Position numbers and translations under genes: made by a program. A stretch of 13,621 nucleotides of DNA from Rhodosalinus sp041685465 (GTDB taxonomy: Bacteria; Pseudomonadota; Alphaproteobacteria; Rhodobacterales; Rhodobacteraceae), in NCBI RefSeq assembly GCF_041685465.1, contig NZ_JAWLFS010000062.1, positions 1 through 13,621 on the forward strand. The letters run 5' to 3'. Below are positions 5,718-12,367 of the stretch, piece by piece. Under the pieces are notes generated by a model that had not been told where the DNA came from, ran no database searches, and saw only the letters and a list, made by a program, of their open reading frames with translations. The stretch's first letter is position 1, and the number at the start of each line of letters is the position of its first letter.

Positions 5718-7298
5718 ATGCAGGACCCGAACCGCAAGGAAGACGCCCCCGCGCCGCGCCGTCGGCGGGGCGGAGGCCGTGCCGGCGCGGCCTCACGCCG
5801 CGGGCACGCCGCGATCGAGCAGCCGCCCTGGCGCCTGCCGGTGAACCCCGACCGCCCGGTCGAGCCGCTCGACGAGGCGGGCGTGCAGGCGATCCACGAG
5901 GGCGCCATGCGCATCCTCGAGGAGGTGGGCATCGCCTTTCTTCACCCGGAGGCGGTGGAGATCCTGCGCCGCGCGGGCTGCGAGACCGAGGGCGAGGTCG
6001 TCCGCATGGACCGCGGGCTGGTGATGGAGATGGTGGCGAAATGCCCCGCGCAATGGGACATCACCCCGCGCAACCCCGACCGCCGGATCACCATGGGCGG
6101 CGGGCACATCCTTTTCGGCAACGTCTCCTCGCCGCCCAACTACTGGGACATGGAGCTCGGCCGGAAGATGCCGGGGACGCGCGCACAGTGCCGCACGCTC
6201 CTGAAGCTCACGCAGTATTTCGAGTGCATCCATTTCACCGGCGGCTACCCGGTGGAGCCGGTGGACCTGCACCCCTCGGTGCGCCACCTCGACGTGCTCT
6301 ACGACAAGCTCACGCTGACCGACAAGGTGACGCACGCCTATTCGCTGGGCGCGGAGCGGGTCGACGACGCGATGGAGATGGTGCGCATCGCGGGCGGTTT
6401 CTCGGACGCGGCGTTCGAGTCCGGCCCGAAGATGTACACCAACATCAACTCCACCTCGCCGCTCAAGCACGACTATCCGATGATGGACGGCTGGATGCGG
6501 CTTGCGCGGCGCAACCAGGGCCTCGTCGTCTCGCCCTTCACGCTGGCGGGGGCGATGGCGCCGGTGACGATGGCCGGCGCGGTGGCCCAGAGCCTCGCCG
6601 AGGCGCTGTCGGCCGTGGTGCTCGCGCAGGTGATCCGCCCCGGCGCCTGCGTCGCCATCGGCACCTTCACCTCGAACGTGGACATGAAGACCGGCGCACC
6701 CGCCTTCGGCACGCCGGAATACATGCGCGCGACGCAGATGACGGGGCAGCTCGCCCGGTTCTACGGGCTGCCGATGCGCGCCTCGGGCGTCTGCGCGGCC
6801 AACGTCCCCGACGGGCAGGCGATGTGGGAGACCTCGAACAGCCTCTGGTCGGCGGTGCAGTCGGGGGCCAACATGGTCTATCACGCCGCCGGCTGGCTCG
6901 AGGGCGGGCTGATCGCGAGCCCCGAGAAATTCGTCATGGACTGCGAGGTGGTGCGCCAGATCCAGCGCTACATGGAGCCCGCCCTCTGGGCCACGACGCC
7001 CGACGACATCGCGCTCGACGCGGTGCGCGAGGTGGGCCATCAGGGGCACTTCTTCGGCACCGAGCACACGCAGGCGCGCTACGCCACGGCCTTCTACCAG
7101 CCGTTCCTCAGCGACTGGAAAAACTACGAGGGTTGGGAGGCGGCGGGCGGCGTCTGGACCGCCGAGCGCGCGCACCGCGTCTGGAAGGAGATCGTGGCGA
7201 GCTTCGAGGCGCCGCCGATGGACGCGGCCGTGCGCGAGGAGCTCGAGGCCTTCGTCAGCCGCCGCAAGGCCGAGGGCGGCGCGCCGACCGATTTCTGA
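5718..7298 (+). CDS. Trimethylamine methyltransferase (MttB) superfamily protein, non-pyrrolysine
   Basis: A 526-residue member of the MttB superfamily (COG5598), TIM-barrel enzymes that move a methyl group from a quaternary or tertiary amine to a corrinoid protein. It has a very basic N-terminus (RRRRGGGRAG, 14-23), common in proteobacterial members. The family's early helix LDEAGVQAIHEGAMRILEEVG spans 51-71. Later come SPFTLAGAMAPVT (272-284) and a conserved C-terminal block from about 359 to 470 including NVPDGQAMWE and EVGHQGHFFGTEHTQ. The frame is read through with no in-frame amber codon, so pyrrolysine is not used; known non-Pyl members include glycine betaine methyltransferase (MtgB). 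ATG at 5718 has AGGAG 6 nt upstream; the frame is open up to a GTG at 5607 but that part is low-complexity. No corrinoid protein or reactivation gene is beside it, so the substrate and partner are unknown. Confidence 0.9.
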   Translation: MQDPNRKEDAPAPRRRRGGGRAGAASRRGHAAIEQPPWRLPVNPDRPVEPLDEAGVQAIHEGAMRILEEVGIAFLHPEAVEILRRAGCETEGEVVRMDRGLVMEMVAKCPAQWDITPRNPDRRITMGGGHILFGNVSSPPNYWDMELGRKMPGTRAQCRTLLKLTQYFECIHFTGGYPVEPVDLHPSVRHLDVLYDKLTLTDKVTHAYSLGAERVDDAMEMVRIAGGFSDAAFESGPKMYTNINSTSPLKHDYPMMDGWMRLARRNQGLVVSPFTLAGAMAPVTMAGAVAQSLAEALSAVVLAQVIRPGACVAIGTFTSNVDMKTGAPAFGTPEYMRATQMTGQLARFYGLPMRASGVCAANVPDGQAMWETSNSLWSAVQSGANMVYHAAGWLEGGLIASPEKFVMDCEVVRQIQRYMEPALWATTPDDIALDAVREVGHQGHFFGTEHTQARYATAFYQPFLSDWKNYEGWEAAGGVWTAERAHRVWKEIVASFEAPPMDAAVREELEAFVSRRKAEGGAPTDF

Positions 7299-7388
7299 GC
7301 GGGCGGCAAAGCGCGACGAATTGAAGATATTGAAGGATTCTTAACGCCGCTCCGGCAGTCTGTTCCGCGCAAGGGGAGTCGCGGGGAC
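7299..7388 (+). promoter_or_regulatory. Probable promoter/operator region of the H-NOX operon
   Basis: This 90-bp gap contains the most AT-rich run I noticed in the window (about 7318-7346). It carries two direct copies of ATTGAAG at 7320-7326 and 7329-7335 (9-bp period), then GATTC (7336-7340, GANTC type) joined to TTAACG (7341-7346), and a second GANTC (GAGTC, 7376-7380). Either TTGAAG could be a -35 element, but no matching -10 is convincing. AAGGGGAG at 7371-7378 serves as ribosome site for the ATG at 7389. Function is inferred from position and composition. Confidence 0.45.
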
Positions 7389-7976
7389 ATGCACGGGCTG
7401 ATCAACAGGGCGATCCAGTGTTTTCTGGCCGACACCTACGGCCGGGCACGCTGGATCGCGGTCACGCATCTGGCCGATCTCGGCTTCGCCGATTTCGAGG
7501 CGATGATGATCTACCCGCCCGAGCTCACGCAGCGGGTGCTCGACGCCGCCTGCCGCGAACTGGACAAGTCGCGCGACGAGCTTCTGGAGGATATCGGCAC
7601 CTACCTTGCCTCGCATCCGCAGGCGGAAGCGGTGCGGCGGCTCCTGCGCTTCGGCGGCGTCACCTTCGTGGATTTCCTGCATTCGCTCGACGACCTGCCC
7701 GAGCGTGCGCGCCTCGCGGTCTCCGACCTGACCCTGCCGGCGCTGGAACTGGCGGAGCATCGGCCGGGTCGCTATACCCTGACGGTCGCGGCCGAGCAGG
7801 AGGGCTTCGGCCCCGTGCTCCTCGGCGTGCTGCGCGCGATGGCCGACGATTACGGCGCGCTGGTCTATACCGAACTGCGTCGCGCCGGGCGGGCGCGCGA
7901 CGAGATCGAGATCACGTTGTTCGAAAGCGCCTACGCCGAGGGCCGGCGCTTCGTGCTCGGCGACCGGACCGGCTGA
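7389..7976 (+). CDS. H-NOX (HNOB) domain protein lacking the haem-ligand histidine
   Basis: A 195-residue protein that follows the H-NOX (haem NO-binding) family from end to end. It starts with the signature MHGLINRAIQ, has YPPELTQRVLDAACRELDKS in the middle (42-61), LLRFGGVTFVDFLHSLDDL (85-103) before the ligand site, and a GFGPVLLGVLRAMADDYG helix (139-156). Normal H-NOX proteins bind ferrous haem through a His in LDxLH and hold the propionates with YxSxR, sensing NO or O2. Here the His position is Pro (P104 in LDDLPERARL) and YxSxR reads V133-A135-Q137. I infer it does not hold haem in the usual way; H98, four residues before the LDDL stretch ends, would be out of register. ATG at 7389 has AAGGGGAG upstream. 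It is 5 bp before a HNOBA-GGDEF gene, its probable partner. Confidence 0.82.
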   Translation: MHGLINRAIQCFLADTYGRARWIAVTHLADLGFADFEAMMIYPPELTQRVLDAACRELDKSRDELLEDIGTYLASHPQAEAVRRLLRFGGVTFVDFLHSLDDLPERARLAVSDLTLPALELAEHRPGRYTLTVAAEQEGFGPVLLGVLRAMADDYGALVYTELRRAGRARDEIEITLFESAYAEGRRFVLGDRTG

Positions 7977-7981
7977 ACGCG

Positions 7982-8953
7982 ATGCAGCCCTGCCCGCATG
8001 TCCTCGACGCGCTCTGCCCGCTGCACGCGATCCTCGACGCCGGGGGGCGGATCGCGCATGCGGGGCCGACGCTCGCGAAGCTCCGGCCCGACCGCGATCT
8101 CGTGGGCGCGAACGCCTTCGACGTCTTCGAGGTCACGCGCCCGCGTCACGTCGGCGTCATGGCGGAGCTGCTCGCGCATGCGGGGCTCTGCCTCCACCTC
8201 CGGCTGCGCGATGCCCCGCGCACCAAGCTCAAGGGCGTCCTCGTCCCGGCGCCGGCAGCCGGGGGCGCGATCCTCAACCTGTCCTTCGGAATTTCCGTGG
8301 TCGAGGCGGTGCGCGACTACGCGCTCACCAACGCCGATTTCGCGGCCACCGACCTCGCCGTCGAGATGCTCTATCTCGTGGAGGCGAAATCGGCCGCGAT
8401 GGAGGCCTCGCGCCAGCTCAACCTGCGGCTTCGGGGCGCGATGATCGCGGCGGAGGAGCAAGCCTTCACCGACACGCTCACCGGGCTCAAGAACCGTCGT
8501 GCGCTGCAGCACGTCCTCGACCGGCTCGTCACGCGCGAGGTCCGCTTCGCGGTGATGCAGATCGACCTCGACTGGTTCAAGACGGTGAACGACACGATGG
8601 GCCACGCCGCCGGAGATCAGGTCCTGCAACGTGTCGCGCGCCTGCTCGTGGACGAGACGCGCAAGGCCGATACCGCCGCGCGCGTGGGCGGCGACGAATT
8701 CGTGGTCGTTCTGCAGGACCCCGGCGGCCGCACCGAGGTCGAGCGCGTCGCGACGCGTGTCATCCGACGCATCGAACAGCCGATATCCGTCGCGGGGCAG
8801 GAGGCGCGGATCTCGGCCAGCGCGGGCAGCGCGCTGTCCTGGCGTTACAGCCGCCCGGATGCCGCGCGGATGCTCGCCGACGCGGACCGGGCGCTTTACG
8901 CGGGCAAGGCGGCCGGGCGCGCGCAGCACCGCTTCGCGGCGCCCGATGACTGA
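7982..8953 (+). CDS. HNOBA-GGDEF diguanylate cyclase (H-NOX partner)
   Basis: A 323-residue cytosolic protein. Residues about 1-125 resemble the HNOBA domain (H-NOX-associated, PAS-like), known from guanylate cyclases and H-NOX partner proteins: CPLHAILDAGGRIAHAG (12-28), then LKGVLVP and a hydrophobic strand. A signalling helix of about 125-160 leads to GGDEF at about 161-318, with DTLTGLKNRR (164-173), DLDWFKTVND (195-204), the intact active site GGDEF (236-240) and an RxxD feedback site (R227-K-A-D230). It should make c-di-GMP from GTP and be product-inhibited. The start is ATG at 7982, 5 bp after the H-NOX stop, with only a weak ribosome site, which suggests translational coupling. Operon structure and domain pairing say its activity is governed by the H-NOX protein. 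Confidence 0.88.
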   Translation: MQPCPHVLDALCPLHAILDAGGRIAHAGPTLAKLRPDRDLVGANAFDVFEVTRPRHVGVMAELLAHAGLCLHLRLRDAPRTKLKGVLVPAPAAGGAILNLSFGISVVEAVRDYALTNADFAATDLAVEMLYLVEAKSAAMEASRQLNLRLRGAMIAAEEQAFTDTLTGLKNRRALQHVLDRLVTREVRFAVMQIDLDWFKTVNDTMGHAAGDQVLQRVARLLVDETRKADTAARVGGDEFVVVLQDPGGRTEVERVATRVIRRIEQPISVAGQEARISASAGSALSWRYSRPDAARMLADADRALYAGKAAGRAQHRFAAPDD

Positions 8954-9027
8954 GGCCGGAGGGCCTTCCGCGCTGGCGCCGGGCGCGCGGTCTGCTACAC
9001 CTCGTGGCGCGACATCGGGGAGGGCGC

Positions 9028-10527
9028 ATGCGGCCGAATATCCTGCTCGTGACGGCGGACCAGTGGCGGGGCGACTGGCTGGGCGCATGCGGCGTCCCGG
9101 TCAGCACACCCGCGGTCGACGCGCTCGCGGCCGAGGGGACGCTCTTCGCGCGGCACTACGCCCCCTGCGCGCCCTGCTCGCCCGCGCGGGCTTCGCTCTA
9201 TACCGGCCTTTACCAGATGAACCACCGCGTCGTCTGGAACGGCGCGGGGCTCGACGCGCGTTTCGACACCCTCGCGCTCGCCGCGCGGCGGGCGGGCTAT
9301 CTGCCCACCCTCTTCGGTTACACCGATACGGCGCCCGATCCGCGCCGCCTCGCCCCTGCGGATCCGGCCCGCGCGACCTTCGAGGGCGTGCTGCCCGGGT
9401 TTCACCTCCGGCAGGGGCTGGACGAGGCCGAGCGCCCCTGGATCAGCTGGCTCCGCGCGCGGGGCCACACCGTGCCGGAGCCCGCCCGCCGCCATGCCGT
9501 CCCGCCCGAGCCGGGCGAGCGGATCTCGCGCCGTCCGCCGCTCTACGGCGCCGGGGAGACGCAGACCGCCTTCCTGACCGAGGCGTTCCTGACCTGGCTG
9601 GGCGAGCAGGAGGCGGGCCGCCCCTGGTTCGCGCATCTGAGCTTCCTGCGCCCGCACCCCCCCTTCGCCGTGCCGGAGCCCTTCGCGTCGATGTATGCCG
9701 AGGACGCGCTGCCGCCCCCGGTGCGCGCCGAGAGCCCGGCCGCGGAGGCGGTGCAGCATCCCTTCGTCGCGGCGATCCAGGACCAGCAGCTGCTGTCCGA
9801 TTTCATCCCGGAGGGCTCGGGCCGGGCACGCGATCTCTCGCCGCGGGATTTCGCCCGGCTGCGCGCGCTCTATGCCGGCATGATTTCGGAGGTGGATGCG
9901 CAGATCGGACGCATCGCCGCCGCGCTCCGCGCGGCCGGGCAGTGGCAGGACACGGTCGTGATCTTCACCTCCGATCACGGCGAAATGCTCGGCGATCACT
10001 GGATGCTCGGCAAGGGCGGTTTCTTCGAGGAGAGCTATCACATCCCGCTCATCCTGCGCGTGCCGGGGCAGGCCGGCGGGGAGCGGGTCGAGGCCTTCAC
10101 CTCCGCGGTCGACATCTTTCCGACGCTCGCGGAGCTGATGGGCGTCGCCCCGGGACACGCTGTGGACGGCGCCTCGCTCCTGCCCTTCACGGCGGGCACG
10201 CCCCCGGCCCGGTGGCGCGAGGCTGCGCTCTGGGAATTCGACTTCCGGCTGCTCCCGGCGACGCGCGGCGCCGACCACGGGCTCGCGCCCGAGGACTGCG
10301 TGCTGCAATGCCGCCGCGACGCCCGCCACCTCTACGCGGCGAGCCCGGCGCTGCCGCCGGCGCTCTACGATCTCGCGGAGGATCCGGGCTGTCTCAGGAA
10401 CCGCGCGGGCGACCCTGCGATGCAGGGCGCGCGCCTCGCGGCGGCGGAGGCGCTCCTTGCCGACCGCGCCCGGCTCATGGACCGGACCCTTGCGGATCGC
10501 GCCGTCTGGGACTGGCCGGCGGGGTAG
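9028..10527 (+). CDS. Sulfatase-superfamily hydrolase, phosphonate monoester hydrolase-like
   Basis: A 499-residue alkaline phosphatase/sulfatase-superfamily enzyme. The formylglycine motif CxPxR is present as C50-S-P-A-R54 followed by ASLYTG, so C50 should be oxidised to formylglycine by a maturase encoded elsewhere. Metal ligands fit D11-Q12 (ADQWRGD) and D316-H317 (FTSDHGEMLGDH), with K329 and H210 (RPHPPF) at the other active-site positions. Overall layout, MNHR after the fGly motif, the EVD helix, and WEFDFR near the C-terminus resemble, from memory, the rhizobial and Burkholderia phosphonate monoester hydrolases, which cleave phosphonate and phosphate esters and, promiscuously, sulfate esters. 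A Thr of that active site appears as D100 here. No signal peptide is seen, so it is probably cytoplasmic. ATG at 9028 has GGGGAGGG; the GTG at 9004 is less likely. Confidence 0.9.
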   Translation: MRPNILLVTADQWRGDWLGACGVPVSTPAVDALAAEGTLFARHYAPCAPCSPARASLYTGLYQMNHRVVWNGAGLDARFDTLALAARRAGYLPTLFGYTDTAPDPRRLAPADPARATFEGVLPGFHLRQGLDEAERPWISWLRARGHTVPEPARRHAVPPEPGERISRRPPLYGAGETQTAFLTEAFLTWLGEQEAGRPWFAHLSFLRPHPPFAVPEPFASMYAEDALPPPVRAESPAAEAVQHPFVAAIQDQQLLSDFIPEGSGRARDLSPRDFARLRALYAGMISEVDAQIGRIAAALRAAGQWQDTVVIFTSDHGEMLGDHWMLGKGGFFEESYHIPLILRVPGQAGGERVEAFTSAVDIFPTLAELMGVAPGHAVDGASLLPFTAGTPPARWREAALWEFDFRLLPATRGADHGLAPEDCVLQCRRDARHLYAASPALPPALYDLAEDPGCLRNRAGDPAMQGARLAAAEALLADRARLMDRTLADRAVWDWPAG

Positions 10528-10528
10528 G

Positions 10529-10587
10529 GCGCCCGGGCCTCGGTCCGGTCGGATCCCGCGCGGCGCGCCCGCCCGGGCGCGACCGAG
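10529..10587. terminator. Interleaved inverted repeats between convergent genes
   Basis: In the 66-bp gap between the sulfatase-like and metG stops, GCGCCCGGGC (10529-10538) has its exact reverse complement at 10571-10580. The adjoining CTCGGTC (10539-10545) has its complement GACCGAG at 10581-10587. The core GCCCGGGC is itself palindromic. The order A-B-A'-B' means both pairings together would form a pseudoknot-like fold; either alone is a long-loop stem. It is placed where a bidirectional terminator is expected, but no T-runs flank it. Confidence 0.4.
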
Positions 10588-10593
10588 CGCGCC

Positions 10594-12312
10594 TCAGCCC
10601 CGCCCGCCGGCGAAGCGCGCCTGCCAGGCGTCGCGCTCGTCCTCGGTGATCTTGCGGAAGAGGACATCCGGCACCGCGAAGGCGTGGCCGGGCGTGAGCG
10701 CGCCGAGCGCCGCCTCCATATCCCCGGGCCAAGTCGCGTCCTCGGTGCCGAGCGCGCGGCGCATCGCGGCGGCGGCGTCGGGGATGAAGGGCTGCGAGAG
10801 CACCGCGTAGACCCGGATCAGGTTCAGCGCGACGCGGATGACCGCCGCGGCGCGGTCCGGGTCCTCCTTGTAGGCGGCCCAGGGCGCGGCCTCCTGCAGG
10901 TACTCGTTGCCCATGACCCAGAGCGCGCGCAGCTCCTGCGCGGCGCGGCGCACCGCGATGGCCTCCATCGCCGCTTCATAGCGGGCGAGCCCGGCGGAGA
11001 GATCGGCGATCAACTGCCGCTCGCGGTCGCCCCAGTCGCCGCCCTCGGGCACCGCCTCGCCGAACTTCGAGCGGCAGAACTTCGTCACGCGGCTGACGAA
11101 GTTGCCGAGCACGTCGGCGAGGTCCTTGTTCACGTCCGTCTGGAACGCCTCCCAGGTGAACTCGGAATCCGAGGTTTCCGGCGCGCGCGACAGGAGCCAC
11201 CAGCGCCAGTAGTCGGCCGGCAGGATCTCGAGCGCGTCGTCCATGAAGACCCCGCGCCCCTGGCTCGTGGAGAACTGCCCGCCGTCATAGTTGAGATAGT
11301 TGAAGGACTTGATGTAATCGACGAGCTTCCAGTCCTCGCCCGAGCCGATCAGCGTGGCGGGAAAGCTCAGCGTGTGGAAGGGCACGTTGTCCTTGCCCAT
11401 GAACTGCGTATAGCGCACGTCCTCCGCGCCGCGCCCGGTGCGCCACCAGCGTTCCCAGTCCGCGTCCGGCAGGCCCTGCGCCGTGGCCCATTCGGCGGCG
11501 CAGGCGATGTATTCGATCGGCGCGTCGAACCAGACGTAGAAGACCTTGCCCTCCATGCCGGACCAGGGCGCGCCCTCGAACTGCGCGGGGATGCCCCAGT
11601 CCAGATCGCGGGTGATGCCGCGGTCCTGAAGCCCGTCGCCGTCGTCCAGCCATTTGCGCGCGATCGATGTGGTCAGGACCGGCCAGTCCGTCTGCGCGTC
11701 GATCCAGTCGCGCAGCCGGCCGCGCAGCGTCGATTGCAGCAGGTAGAGGTGCTTCGTCTCCCGCACCTCGAGCTCGGTGGCCCCCGAGATCGCCGAGCGC
11801 GGCTCGATCAGGTCGGTGGGGTCGAGCTGTTTCGTGCAGTTCTCGCACTGGTCGCCGCGGGCCTTCTCGTAGCCGCAGTTGGGACAGGTCCCCTCGATGT
11901 AACGGTCCGGCAGGAAGCGGCCGTCGGCCACGGAGTAGACCTGCCGCTCGGTGCGTTCCTCGATCAGCCCGGCCTCGAAGAGCTTCACGGCAAGGTGCTG
12001 CGTCAGCCGCCGGTTCTCCTCCGACGAGGAGCGCCCGAAATGGTCGAAGGAGAGGCGGAAGCCCGCGGCGAGGTCGGCCTGCACGCGGTGCATCTCGGCG
12101 CAGTAGTCGGCGACCGGTTGCCCCGCCTTCGCGGCGGCGAGCTCGGCGGGCGTGCCGTGCTCGTCCGTGGCGCAGAGGAACAGCACCTCGTGGCCCCGCG
12201 CGCGCATGTAGCGGGCGAAGAGATCGGCGGGCAGCTGCGAGCCCACCAGATTGCCCAGATGCTTGACCCCGTTGATGTAGGGAATCGCCGAGGTGATCAG
12301 ATGCCGTGCCAT
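10594..12312 (-). CDS. metG: Methionyl-tRNA synthetase
   Basis: A 572-residue class I aminoacyl-tRNA synthetase that charges tRNA-Met and initiator tRNA in the cytosol. The HIGH motif is HLGN (18-21) within SAIPYINGVKHLGN. The connective peptide has one zinc knuckle, C143-x2-C146 and C156-x2-C159. The Met-pocket region includes VWFDAPIEYI (260-269). The KMSKS position reads QFSTS (346-350), continuing QGRGVFMDDALEILP, a form I associate with alphaproteobacterial and archaeal-like MetRS; the first residue is Gln where Lys is usual. The anticodon-binding helical domain runs from about 385, and there is no C-terminal EMAP/tRNA-binding domain. ATG at 12312 has GAGG about 8 nt upstream. It lies 55 bp after the MFS gene on the same strand, so it may be read from the MFS promoter or its own. 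Confidence 0.96.
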   Translation of the reverse strand: MARHLITSAIPYINGVKHLGNLVGSQLPADLFARYMRARGHEVLFLCATDEHGTPAELAAAKAGQPVADYCAEMHRVQADLAAGFRLSFDHFGRSSSEENRRLTQHLAVKLFEAGLIEERTERQVYSVADGRFLPDRYIEGTCPNCGYEKARGDQCENCTKQLDPTDLIEPRSAISGATELEVRETKHLYLLQSTLRGRLRDWIDAQTDWPVLTTSIARKWLDDGDGLQDRGITRDLDWGIPAQFEGAPWSGMEGKVFYVWFDAPIEYIACAAEWATAQGLPDADWERWWRTGRGAEDVRYTQFMGKDNVPFHTLSFPATLIGSGEDWKLVDYIKSFNYLNYDGGQFSTSQGRGVFMDDALEILPADYWRWWLLSRAPETSDSEFTWEAFQTDVNKDLADVLGNFVSRVTKFCRSKFGEAVPEGGDWGDRERQLIADLSAGLARYEAAMEAIAVRRAAQELRALWVMGNEYLQEAAPWAAYKEDPDRAAAVIRVALNLIRVYAVLSQPFIPDAAAAMRRALGTEDATWPGDMEAALGALTPGHAFAVPDVLFRKITEDERDAWQARFAGGRG

Positions 12313-12367
12313 GCGCGCCTCGCGGGTCCGTGTCCGGCGCGTCCTTAACCCAAGCGGTTCCGGGGTG

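Noticed and set aside
5793..7175. Minus-strand open frame of 460 codons inside the MttB-like gene
   Set aside because: The His/Arg/Val-rich translation is the complement of a clear MttB family protein; no ribosome site or domain is seen.
5718..7298. Possible pyrrolysine (in-frame TAG) in the MttB homologue
   Set aside because: The frame is open through to TGA at 7296-7298 with no in-frame TAG.
8953..8966. Small hairpin AGGCC-GGAG-GGCCT right after the GGDEF stop
   Set aside because: Only five pairs and no T-run; easily expected by chance at this GC content.
8631..10649. Plus-strand open frame of 672 codons overlapping the GGDEF and sulfatase-like genes
   Set aside because: It is out of frame with both recognised proteins and translates to Arg/Ala/Gly-rich noise.
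10684..12348. Plus-strand open frame opposite metG
   Set aside because: metG on the minus strand has all MetRS motifs; the opposite frame has none.
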